Source of the DNA: Branchipolynoe longqiensis
Lineage: Eukaryota; Annelida; Polychaeta; Phyllodocida; Polynoidae
Assembly: GCA_030323885.1 (NCBI GenBank)
Contig: CM059198.1
Span: 74,485,045 to 74,549,044, forward strand
Length of the DNA: 64,000 nucleotides
Direction: 5' to 3'
This document shows positions 12,501-21,686 of the stretch, piece by piece. Position 1 is the stretch's first letter. Every line of letters starts with the position of its first letter. The position numbers were made by a program, and so were the translations under genes. The notes under the pieces were generated by a model. The model did not search any database. It was given only the letters and a program-made list of their open reading frames with translations, and had not been told where the DNA came from.

Positions 12501-13682
12501 AACATACAAACATACATACATACATACCTTTTATATGTGACGTCCTATACACAAATAGCCTGAAGTGAGACTACTAATTATGTGTGGTCTCTGTGGCCTA
12601 GTGGTTAGAGTGTTGGACTTGTAATCTGAAGTTGTTTGGTGATGTGGGTTCAAACCCCATCCACAGCAGAACCTTTTTTACATTCATCAACAAAAAAATG
12701 TTTTTCATCTATATCTGTTTCTCATTGAATTATGCAATGTAATTGTACTAACATATATTTTACATTACACAAATATATTTCCTGATTGAACTACTCTAAA
12801 GAAGATTGAAAATACCCCAGTTTTACTCTCCCTTATCTCCACTCACCCAGCCATTTTTAAAACAACAGCTGCCAGCTATTCCCAGCCTCAGAACTGACCC
12901 ACTTCTGGTGGTGAAGTGGGTCCCCTACTCTCCCCACACATACTTGGTTCATTTAAACATAAAAACTAAACAAAGTTGTGCTTGGAGAGCATTTGTCGGA
13001 GTACGCGCAGTGTCCCAGCGAGCTATAGCTGGTCCCTTTAAGAAAATGACAGAAACTCAAAACCATCAGACTGTGAATCATCCCAACCGAATGGCCGCTC
13101 AAAACATGTTGGTTGGTTGTTGAAGTTTTACGTCCTGGCAACATCTAAGGTCATATCAGAACCCACTTGTGACAGTGCACACTCATGGTGACTTTATAGT
13201 GCTGCCCCACTGGGAAATCAGGCCACCAGCACCATGACCCAATATCCCACATTATCCTGACACTGATCTAACCAGTCCTTGTCCTATCCTATTAATGCCG
13301 AGCACCTGGCTAGGAAGCGACAAGTATCAATTTGATAAGTCATTGGTTTGACTCGACCAGGAACCAAATTCCTAATCTCCCGCAGGCGAGGCCCGTGCAT
13401 TACCCATTCGGCCACGGCGCCCAGTCTCAAAACATGTGATCTCGAGTTTGGCTGACCCTTGACCTTGACCTTGACCTTGACCTAGGGCTGCTGCACGAGG
13501 ACTACATCCGGGAGCTGATGACGACGATGGGAGACCGCTGGTCGGACGACATGGTGGACGACCTGCTCCATGGTGCGCCTATTGAGGAGGGGCTCTTCGA
13601 CTACGTCGAGTTCACGCGCATGCTCAAACATGGGTCACGTGACGACGAGGCCGGTCAAGGCCAGACCCCGCCGCCGCGATAG
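7742..13682 (+). CDS. MYL9: Myosin regulatory light chain (non-muscle/smooth-muscle type), three coding exons
   Basis: Joining 7742-7843, 9992-10232 and 13486-13682 gives one 179-residue frame. The product is the regulatory light chain that binds the neck of myosin II heavy chain; phosphorylation switches on motor activity and filament assembly in the cytoplasm. Residues 18-19 are TS in the context HRYTSNVF, at the same positions as the Thr18/Ser19 pair phosphorylated by MLCK and ROCK in vertebrate MYL9/MYL12. A basic N-terminus precedes it. The first EF hand has an intact loop, [12 protein letters not shown] (residues 41-52), and [20 protein letters not shown] is nearly invariant in the family. 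The degenerate later EF hands and the acidic C-terminus fit MYL9-type chains (usual length 171-172); the C-terminal tail here is slightly longer and ends in PPPR. Introns hold SINEs and a long inverted repeat. Assignment to the smooth/non-muscle class rather than striated muscle rests on the N-terminus. Confidence 0.95.
7920..8258 (+). mobile_element. SINE-1 copy in light chain intron 1
   Basis: The head reads GATGCGGTGGCCGAATTGGT and GGTCCGGAGTTTGAGTCGC. The body ends with GATATGACCTTAGATGTTGC and CATCAAACAACAGCAAA. It lies 77 bp after the exon 1 donor. Confidence 0.85.
8259..9320. other. Gene-free part of light chain intron 1
   Basis: AT-rich. A 45-bp SINE-1 scrap (CTACCTAGCCTGGTGCTGAG, about 9110-9150) is the only recognisable piece. 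Confidence 0.45.
9325..9535 (-). mobile_element. Repeat B fragment
   Basis: On the complement it reads ACTAACCTAGGAAATATTTG-like repeat B sequence; here the + strand shows GCATGCCAAAATTAATTTGG and TTTAAAATAAAAGTTACTTC, both shared with the other repeat B copies. Confidence 0.55.
9540..9572 (+). repeat. (ATA)n microsatellite
   Basis: Eleven consecutive AATA/ATA trinucleotide units. Confidence 0.9.
9992..10232 (+). CDS. MYL9: Light chain coding exon 2
   Basis: It starts after TTCGCAG with [15 protein letters not shown] and ends in phase 1 at AACG/GTACGC. It carries the complete first EF hand and the highly conserved central segment PGPINFTMF. Confidence 0.95.
10298..10317 (+). repeat. Homopolymer G run
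   Basis: Twenty consecutive G residues lie 65 bp after the exon 2 donor. The run could form a G-quadruplex in the pre-mRNA. Confidence 0.9.
10332..11059. mobile_element. Candidate MITE with TTCACCCTATTCAC ends
   Basis: The left end TTCACCCTATTCACACCGCG and the right end CGCGTGAATAGGGTGAA are inverted copies. Inner inverted repeats also pair: TCAAATTTGAGGGTATTC and TCTATTGGCCAATTTTCACG (10460-10545) against TGAAAATTGACCAATAAATAG (10850-10875). Part of the interior recurs at 29060-29185. I find no clear target duplication. Confidence 0.5.
11116..11221 (+). repeat. Upstream copy of the light chain 3' flank
   Basis: AAGACTTGCTGAGTCAGGAA through TGATCAACACTTGGTC matches 13790-13887 almost base for base over about 65 bp, with a similar T-rich, TTAGATT lead-in. 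The downstream copy lies about 110 bp after the light chain stop codon. Confidence 0.75.
11337..11490 (-). mobile_element. Repeat B fragment
   Basis: TTGCATGTTTGCACTTCAAA followed by TATCTCAAAAGCTAG and ACTTCAAACTAAAGTAAG is shared with the minus-strand repeat B copies at 17763-18110. Confidence 0.6.
11813..11893 (-). repeat. tRNA-Thr-like sequence (SINE head), left arm
   Basis: The complement shows an A box (TGTGGCCTAGTGGTTAGAG), a 7-nt loop CTTGTAA with anticodon TGT, and a B box (GGGTTTGAACCC-type). A 10-12 base insertion separates the anticodon stem from the T arm, so it is not a working tRNA. Confidence 0.7.
11950..12012 (+). repeat. (TATG)n microsatellite
   Basis: About fifteen TATG units with one ATCA interruption. 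It pairs with the (CATA)n tract of the other arm. Confidence 0.9.
12098..12392 (-). mobile_element. SINE-1 copy in the loop of the inverted repeat
   Basis: CTAGCAACATCTAAGGTCAT at its left and GACTCGACCAGGATTCAAAC plus GGGAGACGGACGCTCTAA at its right are the SINE-1 tail and head in reverse orientation. Confidence 0.85.
12405..12528 (+). repeat. (CATA)n/(CGTA)n microsatellite
   Basis: Runs of CATA, CGTA and CATG units, complementary to the TATG tract at 11950-12012. Confidence 0.85.
12583..12668 (+). repeat. tRNA-Thr-like sequence (SINE head), right arm
   Basis: TGTGGCCTAGTGGTTAGAG, loop CTTGTAA, then GGGTTCAAACCCCATCCAC. It is the inverted twin of 11813-11893, with the same insertion before the T arm, and is therefore a pseudo-tRNA or SINE promoter. 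Confidence 0.7.
13110..13425 (-). mobile_element. SINE-1 copy with 12-bp target duplication
   Basis: This full-length minus-strand copy is flanked by CTCAAAACATGT on both sides (13098-13109 and 13426-13437). This is the best evidence in the window that SINE-1 moves by LINE-type retroposition. The insertion ends only 60 bp before light chain exon 3. Confidence 0.92.
13450..13485 (+). promoter_or_regulatory. Light chain intron 2 acceptor built from TTGACC repeats
   Basis: The 3' splice site is preceded by GACCCTTGACCTTGACC repeats up to CTAG/GG. Each 6-bp unit supplies a TTGAC branch-like word and pyrimidines. Confidence 0.7.
13486..13682 (+). CDS. MYL9: Light chain coding exon 3 (last)
   Basis: Phase 1 entry completes Gly, then [20 protein letters not shown] and the C-terminal [10 protein letters not shown], ending at TAG 13680-13682. 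The MTTMGDR motif is characteristic of regulatory light chains. Confidence 0.93.
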
Positions 13683-14270
13683 GAGACCGCTGCTGACTAG
13701 CTCTAATCTTTGTATTAATGTTAAGAGTTCTTTTTTTTTAATTATTAAAAAAAGTTAATTACTTATGTAATAACAAGTGATTTATTTTTTTTTAGATTCT
13801 GCTCTCTTTTTTCTCTTTGAAAAAAGACTTGCTGAGTCAGGAATAAGGAGTCTGCATTTCGGGTCACGTGATCAACACTTGGTCGTTTTTTATGGTGACT
13901 TCTCCGAGCTGAACTAAGAACTGTGGTTTTAATAGTTATCTGTCATGCTGGATGGCTAATCAGTATTGTTGATGTATCTCGTTTTCAATTTTTGTGGCAT
14001 CATAATTTGTGTTCGCAAATCCTGGGCTATTGAGAATACTATAAATGGCTCAAGTAAATTATTATATCTTTTTACAGTGTACTTATAAGAAGCGTGTTGC
14101 TATATAATAGCTTCGTTAAAGGACAAGTATAATATGGAGAAATTACTTTAATTGAATGTACCAAATGTGTGTTTTTATATGGACTTTATCACTGGTTGGA
14201 ACACATCGATTTCAGATGTGTGAGGAGGTTGGTCCCGAAAGTCTAGTCAAGATCGATTCAAATAAAATTG
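13683..14270 (+). other. Probable light chain 3' UTR and flank
   Basis: It includes the duplicated TTGCTGAGTCAGGAATAAGG block (13826-13887). An AATAAA at 14261-14266 is a possible polyadenylation signal about 580 bp after the stop. The transcript end cannot be settled from sequence. Confidence 0.4.
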
Positions 14271-14292
14271 AAATGCTATAAGGCACATTATA

Positions 14293-14437
14293 TACCGTAT
14301 TCGTGGGTTAACACCCAACCCCCACTTGGCCAATATTTCGTAAACACCCACCCCTTAAACACCCATGTGTGGGTTAACGCGCGCCCCCCACTTCAGTGAT
14401 TTGCCAATTTAAACGCCCAACCCGCGAGAATACGGTA
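14293..14437. mobile_element. Small MITE with TACCGTATTCG ends
   Basis: TACCGTATTCGTGGGTTAAC at the left and CCCGCGAGAATACGGTA at the right form terminal inverted repeats. The interior is made of AACACCCA/CCCACTT-type words. It has no coding content. Confidence 0.55.
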
Positions 14438-14975
14438 TTTGTCAAGCAGCTACTACCAAATATACTATTCATCTTTTTGGGGGGCAACTTAGCTTTTTTT
14501 CTGCATTGTCTTTATCGCATAATGTTGACAGTGTTGCTATGATTGTATATTAATAACCTTTTGCTATAAGCCTACATTGTTTTCGGTAAGAGTTTTCTGT
14601 TATGGTGATCTATTAGAAATCATCCATTGAATTAAAGACGTTTGCTAAGTAAGAATTAATTGCGATTTAAATTGGCCTAAAAGACTATTTAATGTTCAAT
14701 GCATCTTGCAATGGTGATTGTAATGTATGCACAGTGATGTCCTTTTGATAGCAATAATTGCTGAATCATGTGTTTGATAAAATGCTAATGAGACTTGCTC
14801 ATAATTACTAACTGGAGACAAAACATTTACGTTTTCTCATTATATATAATAATTAATTATTTTATTTTATGTGAACTGTATAAGCCTGTTTTGGGGACCT
14901 TATCTCCAGCCGTATGTTTGGCATAGCCATTATGAGTTATTAATTACCCAAATTTTGTCCTTTAAAGTATATCCT
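14438..14975. other. Gene-free AT-rich stretch
   Basis: No repeat partner in the window and no supported gene. Confidence 0.45.
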
Positions 14976-14977
14976 GT

Positions 14978-15327
14978 TACAGCGGATTTACACGATTTTC
15001 TTTATATTTACCGATTAACGTTAAACAAAATGCCATGGAATATGGATCTATATGACAACAGTTGATTAGCTCGAATCCCGTTCTTATATGATCTGAAATG
15101 TAACTAGAACTTAAAACCCAAATAAGAAAGTTAGGCATGGGCGATAGGCTTAACATCGTCACAACAAGGATAGTGCTGAAACCTAACTTCCGGCATTTTT
15201 CTGCGATTTCCTGACAATGCTAATCCCATGGGGGGAAAAGTCCGCGTTTTGGCGGAAATTCGCAATCGGCTTAATAATCTTAACTTGATTTCGGCGTTTT
15301 TCGCCGGAGACCACTTTCACCCCTTGA
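14978..15327 (+). mobile_element. Element E, degraded copy
   Basis: It shares ACCGATTAACGTTAAACAAA, AATCCCGTTCTTATATGA and the right end GGAGACCACTTTCACCCC with the intact copies at 30421-30758 and 57038-57427. The left terminus is lost. Confidence 0.65.
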
Positions 15328-15365
15328 ATACGGCGTGTTCTTCAGAGGTCATGAATATCGTGTAA

Positions 15366-15960
15366 AGCCGTGGTCACACGGGCAAAATGTGAAGCGAATC
15401 AGACAAATCGAATCAGGTGAGTCGAATTAGCGGCCCGTTCACACGGGCAGTACTTGGGTCGGAAATCGAAATCTGCGCATGAGCAAGTCGATACTAACCA
15501 GCGCCAGTTTGGGTTTGTCGATGTCGGCACTAGAGAGTGTGGGTTCGACCTAGATATGTATGTACTGAATTGTATTGGTTTGGAACGGTCAAAACTTCTG
15601 CTGGGTAGTGAAAAGATTAAAATAAATGATGAAAAAAATATCTTTGCTCAGCTAGCGGTTTCATAGACTAAATTATATAATATGCACTTTTGATCGACCG
15701 GAAAGTCAACAAACTAAGGTGTCGACTGCGCATGCGTGTGAGGTGCTTAATCCGCCTCAGCGCGTCCACACGGACAAAATAAATCGATTCACAGAAATCA
15801 CCTCACGTAATCGACTATCAGAAGCGGTTTACAGTATGTGGATCACAGAAATCGATTCAGCCCTAATTCGACTCAGATGCCCGTTCACACGCGAAATGTG
15901 TGTCGAACTAGGCAAATCGATTTCTACGAATCGATTTACATTGCCCGTGTAAACACGGCT
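15366..15960. mobile_element. Harbinger-type MITE A
   Basis: Ends AGCCGTGGTCACACGGGC and GCCCGTGTAAACACGGCT are inverted repeats and match the ends of the autonomous Harbinger (GCTGCGTTTACACGGGC) in the TTTACACGGGC core. Flanks are TAA and TAT. Inside are many AATCGAxTCAGxTGA-type subterminal words. A central 220-bp block (about 15445-15665) is shared with MITE B. Confidence 0.75.
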
Positions 15961-16311
15961 TATGATACAATTACAGGTCATTGTTCCAACACCTTGTTGA
16001 AAACAACGCGTGGTATCGTGTTGTTGGCCTACTTTAATTCCACCAACAAAATATGATGCATTAATCCTGCCACTACATCACTGTTTTTACTTTTATTAGT
16101 AATTAATGCTTCGATTATTAGTAAAGATTTCCGCCGTGTTGAATTGTTATTTTAGTTTTTAGTATTAGTGTCAGATTGCTAATAATTTTCTAAATTAGTC
16201 CTATACGGAGTATATCTAGGCCTAAATTTAGTTGGGTTTCTATCAAGTTTTGTCATGAAGATTGCATCTGACAATTGGACACTAATGAGGCTGGCTAGAT
16301 ATTATTGTTAT
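15961..16311. other. Gene-free stretch
   Basis: AT-rich with no supported feature. Confidence 0.4.
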
Positions 16312-17193
16312 CACTTTTTTTGCCTTGAAAATTTGTACTGCCTATCATGGATGGATAAGTCTGAATAGACTTTTTTTTCAACATTAGGCAGTTGGTCGAT
16401 AGAAAGCCCGGGCCTACACTTTTACCGACCCAAGAGATTTTTAACCTCCCACACCACATAGACATGGTATGAAACCAACTGGCCTTTGATGATGCTGTAA
16501 GTCATAAGCCGTGTTTACACCCACAACTTTAGGCCGAACTAGAGGAGGCGAACTAGGCATGAAAGTGAGCCGTGTCCACACTTGCAGTACTTGGGTCGGT
16601 TTAAGGCGGAAATCGATATCTGCGCATGAGCAAGTCCATACTAACCAGCATCACTTTCGTTTAGTCGACGTCGCCACGAGAGAGTGTGGATTCGACTTAG
16701 ATATGTATGGACTGAATCGTATTGTTTTGGAACGGTCAAAACTTCTGCTGGGCAGTGAAAACCTAAAAATAAATGATGAAAAAAATATCTGTACACCTCT
16801 AGCCGGTTCATAGATCAAATTATATTATATAGTGTGACGTGCTTAATCCGCTTCAAGTAAACCGCTACCTTCCACACAAGCAAGGTGGGCCGACTTAAGC
16901 TAGTTCACCTCATATATACTACCTCGCGAAGTGGTTTACTTGAAGCAAACTAGATGAGGTGACTTAGCCTTAAGTCGCCTCAGCGTAGTGTCCACACGAC
17001 CAATTTGAGTCGAACTAAAGGAGGCGAATTAGTTAAGCCGACTTAACTCGCCCGTGTAAACACGGCTATACACACCAGTGGAAATCCAAATTGGCAGAGG
17101 TGATGGCATGGGGAATCAAATCACCGACCTTCAGATTAGGAGTCCGACCTAGAAAAAAGTCAGACACTCTAACCACTCCGCCACAGAGAACAT
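16312..17193 (-). mobile_element. SINE-C copy interrupted by MITE B
   Basis: The left portion (to 16506) and right portion (from 17068) join to match the uninterrupted copy at 35062-35371. Read on the complement, the head has TGTGGCGGAGTGGTTAGAGT (A box) and an extra-long anticodon region with TTTTTTCTAG. The body ends near GATAGGCAGTA. Confidence 0.8.
16507..17067. mobile_element. Harbinger-type MITE B with ATA duplication
   Basis: It starts AGCCGTGTTTACACCCAC and ends CGCCCGTGTAAACACGGCT. ATA flanks both sides (16504-16506, 17068-17070). The related empty site at 35237-35250 (GTAAGTTATACACAGCGGTGG-like) shows one ATA, which confirms the boundaries. The interior shares the 220-bp block of MITE A and has GGCGAACTAG/AAGTCGCCTC words. 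Confidence 0.88.
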
Positions 17194-17629
17194 CACTACC
17201 ATGTTTCTAGTCTATTTTCTCTTTTTTTTTTCTTTTTTTACGACGACAACCATATACTTGTAGGGTGTAGATCATGTGCATGCGATAACTAATCGTTACC
17301 TAAATAAAGTGAAGTTGCTAAGACTACCCGTGTGTTTGTATTGTCCATTGCATAGGTTCTGTGTAGCCTCTTCTAATCTAGTGAAGCCCGCAGACCTGTG
17401 ACAGTAGTGTCTAGCCTGGCACTCTGCTATGATAGGGAAAGGGCAGAGGAATCAAAAAGACCAATTTTTGTTTTTATCATTGAAATTTCTCAAGGGTCTT
17501 TTAAATATATATGCATTAAAAAGCAAAGTTATACTTTGCTAAGACTGCAGTTGTCCCTTTATGAGGATATTCGGATGGATTTGAATTTCTGTTTAAAAAC
17601 AAAAGATTTAGATAAATATTAAAGTAATC
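17194..17629. other. Gene-free stretch
   Basis: T-rich tract at 17215-17240, otherwise nothing recognised. Confidence 0.4.
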
Positions 17630-18110
17630 TACTTGACTTTACTTCGAAGTAACTGATTTGAAATAGCTAAGTTTAGAAGATATTTGAAGTGTAAACGTAC
17701 ACATTTAATTTGAGCATGCTTGTCAAACCTGACCCCATAGGCTTTAGCATTAATAAGTTCTATTAAAGCTGCATAGTCCGATGAAATATCAAAACTTAAA
17801 AACCAAACCAAATATCTCGATTTGATTTTACATATCTAACTTAGATACTGATGCCCTTATTAAGCATTTGTTTCTGTGTAGAATGCAATACTGAGCCAAA
17901 TTAATAGAACTTGTTACTACAGAAGTCTATGGTGTTTTGGCAAGCTTGCCAAAACTAATTTTCCATGTTTGCACTCAAAATATCTCAAAAGTTTACCATT
18001 TAAAATAAAAGTAACTTTGAACTAATGTAAAGTAGATACTAGTAATCGATCTAATATATTTATCTCAGAAAAAATACAGAAATTCAAAAGGCTTAGTATT
18101 CCATTATATG
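17630..18110. mobile_element. Two repeat B copies, head to head
   Basis: A plus-strand fragment (17630-17765) abuts a minus-strand copy (17763-18110) at ATTAAAGCTGCATAGTCCGA, the terminal sequence of repeat B. The minus copy continues through TCTAACTTAGATACTGATGC and CCATGTTTGCACTCAAAATA. Confidence 0.65.
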
Positions 18111-18679
18111 CAGCAGCAGATGCTTAATAAGTCTATCAGTATTTAAGTTGGATGTGTGGTATCGAATAGGCTATACATAAATGTTTCGATAAAGTTTATC
18201 AGAAATGGCGATTTTTCTTAATTTCAAGGAAATTCCCCCAGTGGACATTAAATTTCCATGTAAGATATAAGTTTCCTCAACATTATCATCATAGATAATA
18301 TAGGATGCATGCTGTAATAATTCATTGGGTTTGGACTGAGCAATTAAAGTTACCTAAGCTGCGTTTACACGGGCGAGTTGAAACGCCCCAGCTGGAACCA
18401 GTTGCCTAGTTCGTTTTAAATGTGTCCGTGTAAACGCGGCACTGCGGCGTTTTAGGGCTTAACCGTTTCGGCTGGAACGTTCCGCGTATACCACCTAATC
18501 AGGTGGTCTAGACGAACCGTTTTCGTTAAAACGCTTTGTAAATGCTCGTGTAAACTGTAGCATGATACTTGAGGCGTTTTACTGACGTCACGCGCATGCG
18601 CTCACGACCGAATGGATTGTTTTCTTCCGGTTATCGTAATTCGACTTTTGTTCGTGAAGTTCCACTCTTTTCGTCAACG

Positions 18680-20920
18680 ATGGCTTCAACTAGTGCTTGC
18701 AACGACACTAGCCGCAGAGATAATTGGAGTGAGGACGAGGTGAGGCTCCTCATCACACTGTGGGGCGAGGCAAACGTCCAGAGTGAGCTCGAGTCGTCCG
18801 GACGTAACATCAATATTTACCGCGTTTGGCTTCTCGCCTTTCTCGAGCTGGCAGGGTGGAGAGAAGCCCGGTGTCGTGCCGAACCAAAATTAAAAGTTTA
18901 ACTCACCTGTATCGCAAGTGCCGCGACAATAACAAGTAAGTGATTGTGATGTGTTATGTGTTTATTGTGCTAGTATGGTTGCTAACTAGACAATCAGCCC
19001 TTTTGTCGCAACATTGCATCCCCCGACAGCTGTAATACCCTATGGAATTGCCGATATATGTAGCCATTTGATCATGGAACTAGTTCATGAGTTTGTGAGA
19101 TTGCAATAAATTATATGTATTGTTACATTAAATTAAATGTCGGAGTAATAACACAAGTCGGATTAGCTACAATACCGTTTAGCAAGTGATGCTTTGGTTT
19201 ATTATCGTTCACATATTCCATCTGCACTACATATGTGCACACTTTTTTCATTGACAGGAGTTAAACCTTTCAGTAAACATTAGGTAATATTATTGACAAA
19301 CCGTTCCTGCATTTTATGTATTCGTTACTCATCTGTTGACTAATGTAGATTTCTTTTTACAGTCGTAGTGGGAGGGAGCGCCAGACATTCAGGTACTATG
19401 ATGAGATGGACGCCATTCTCGGGCCACGGCCAAGCGCAGCACCGGTCAGCTACCTCGACAGCGACACCCTGTCCATGCAATCGGGTAAGAGCACCCAGGG
19501 TTTAAAATTTTGTAACCGTTTCATATTATTACGTTTTTTAATAAAACGCTTCAGGTAAAACGAGATAATATTATAGGTAACCTAAACTTCCGATTGGACC
19601 GTTTCACATTAAGCAAACTCTTCATAGAATCAAAACGCTTCATGTAAAACGCTACAGGTACAACTGTTCAGGTAAAGCGCTCCAGGTTAAACGGTTTGCC
19701 TAGATGGTGTGACATTTTTCCCCTGTATGTATTTACGTATCTCACTATGAACCTTGTTGACTACCATTTACCACGCCTTGACTGGGGTTTAATATTCTGC
19801 TACGGGAAGTTGAGGGCTTTTACAGAAGCTATATACAACTGTCATGTCAATGATATTTGTAACACATGACAATTTTGATGCAGACCCCAACATGGACGAG
19901 ATGTCAGTGGGGGCCGAAGAGGAAATCCCACACGAGATGGTGGGCGACGATGATGTTGAAGTTGGGAGCGATGCGGGAAACGATGCGGGAAACGTGTCAG
20001 AAACACCCTCGACCCAACCTAGGCCAACTGCCCCCCCAGGCCAATCAACCTACACAACCAAGTAAGCATGCCATGCCCAACCACTTCACTTATCACCATA
20101 ATCTTCATTGCGGTTGCTTTCCTTAACATTAGCCAGTTATGGTATAGTAAAAGATAAATCCTGAAATTGCCCCTAAACATGGAAATTTGAGCCCAACATT
20201 TGTGTAAAATTGTTTGTTTCCACTTCGTTACTCTGCTAATCCGTTACTCTGCTAATAGTTTCTTGCTTTTCTCTTTAATATTCATAAATAAGACACAACC
20301 ATAGCAATTAGCTTTCAAAGTATTATTACTACTGTTTATAAAGCAAGTGGCATGTGAAATGTCCTAAAAATGTCAAGTTTTGTGTGGAAAATATTGGATT
20401 TTGGAGTCAGATTGGTTGCCATGCTATACTGCTATTTATTGGGTGTGAGCATCATTTGACCTACTTAAAAATGCCAGAATATGTTTATTTTCAATGATTC
20501 AGATGCAAAAGGACATAGACATTGAGGAAACTTGCTTATAGGACTTTGGCAGAATTTTGATTTTCTGGTACTGATGTCACACTATTGGTACACAACTTGT
20601 GAGAACGACCCATATATGTTGATATTCCAGCCGTGCGCAAACACAAGCGGCCAGCCAAGACCACCAACACGCGGGTGATGGAAGCGATGGTGACGCAACT
20701 AATTACGGCGCAGAAAGAGGGCGCCGCTCTATACCAACAGCACGAGGAGAGGAGAATGGACAGAGAGATGGAGTTGGAAGAAAGGCGGGTAGAGCGGGAG
20801 TTAGGTTGTGAGGAGAGGCGGCAGGAGAGAGAGATGGTGTCGAAGGCAGAGCAACGGAGGCACGAGGAGCGGATGCTGAAACTGATACTGAGCCAGCGTG
20901 GGGGTCAACCCAACCAGTAG
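18680..20920 (+). pseudogene. Harbinger Myb/SANT-like accessory protein, frame-broken
   Basis: In PIF/Harbinger elements this partner binds the transposon ends and helps bring the transposase to the nucleus. Exon 1 (18680-18935) begins MASTSACNDTSRRDNWSEDE, the first helix of a trihelix/Myb_DNA-bind_4 domain with WSEDEVRLLITLWGE. About 60 codons in, near 18855-18862, the homologous sequence moves to another frame (ERSPVSCRTKIKSLTHLYRK), consistent with a one-base loss. Exon 2 (19363-19484) continues with RERQTFRYYDEMDAILGP, and exon 3 (19884-20061) is acidic. Exon 4 (20631-20920) encodes an E/R-rich coiled coil (EERRMDREMELEERRVEREL), but the phase left by exon 3 does not enter that frame. 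With two breaks it is probably not functional in this copy, although either could be an assembly error. Confidence 0.8.
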
Positions 20921-20932
20921 TTGGGAAGTTTT

Positions 20933-21500
20933 TATAACGTATTTACAGTAGGGCCATTTAGGAAACCGGATATTCGAAATTTAGGTATAATTTATTTACT
21001 TGTGATACAGTATTATTTTGTTGAAGTTGTACAATCATTGTAGTGCTATTGATAACGTATTTAAAGTAGGGACATTTAGGAAACAGGATATTCGAAATTT
21101 AGATATAATTTATTTAATTGTGTTACTTTATTCTTTTGTTGCAGTTGTACAATCTTTGTAGTACTATTGATAACGTATTTAAAGTAGGGCCATTTAGAAA
21201 ACAGGATATTCGAAATTTAGGTATAATTTATTTACTTGTGATACAGTATTATTTTGTTGAAGTTGTACAATCATTGTAGTACTATTGATAACGTATTTAA
21301 AGTAGGGACATTTAGGAAACAGGATATTCGAAATTTAGATATAATTTATTTAATTGTGTTACGTTATTCTTTTGTTGCAGTTGTACAATCATTGTAATAC
21401 TATTGATAACGTATTTAAAGCAGGGCCATTTAGGAAAACAGGATATTCGAAATTTAGGTCTAATTTATTTACTTGTGATACAGTATTATTTTGTTAAGTA
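20933..21500 (+). repeat. 118-bp tandem array inside the transposon
   Basis: About 4.7 copies start at 20933, 21051, 21169, 21287 and 21405 (GATAACGTATTTAAAGTAGG). Odd copies share TTACTTGTGATACAGTATTA and even copies TTAATTGTGTTACGTTATTC, so the real unit of amplification is 236 bp. The array lies just after the accessory gene stop. Confidence 0.9.
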
Positions 21501-21686
21501 GTATTTAGTATCAACATAACATTGACATTGCATTACAGTGACAGTTGCTAATTGTCAGTCAAATAAAAAGTTACACTATTTCCGTTTACCACATGTTACT
21601 TCCATGTTTTATAGAAATGTCCTCTTTCGAGGCTGTGTGCGCTTTTACAATGACACCACAATGCACAATAATGGTACACAACAATT

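Larger units (their letters stand above)
11622..12850. repeat. Long inverted repeat (foldback element) in light chain intron 2
   Basis: The left arm is about 11622-12060 and the right arm about 12400-12850. Outer parts pair as CTTTAGAGTAGTGC / ACTACTCTAAAG and GTACAATTACATTGCATAAT / ATTATGCAATGTAATTGTAC. Inner parts pair through (TATG)n and (CATA)n tracts. Each arm carries a tRNA-Thr-like sequence in opposite orientation. A minus-strand SINE-1 occupies the loop. The arms are nearly identical over several hundred bases, so the intron transcript can form a long double strand. Confidence 0.85.

Noticed and set aside
11813..12668. Two tRNA-Thr genes
   Set aside because: A 10-12-base insertion lies between anticodon stem and T arm, and the acceptor stem does not close. 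They are SINE-type heads in an inverted repeat.
15454..16813. Similar 70-100-codon frames in MITEs A and B (LERSKLLLGSE shared)
   Set aside because: They come from the 220-bp block common to both MITEs; no domain is recognisable and the frames differ at both ends. Conservation reflects common element descent.
20631..20920. Separate coiled-coil gene
   Set aside because: It is the C-terminal exon of the Harbinger accessory protein, as its position and E/R-rich helix show.
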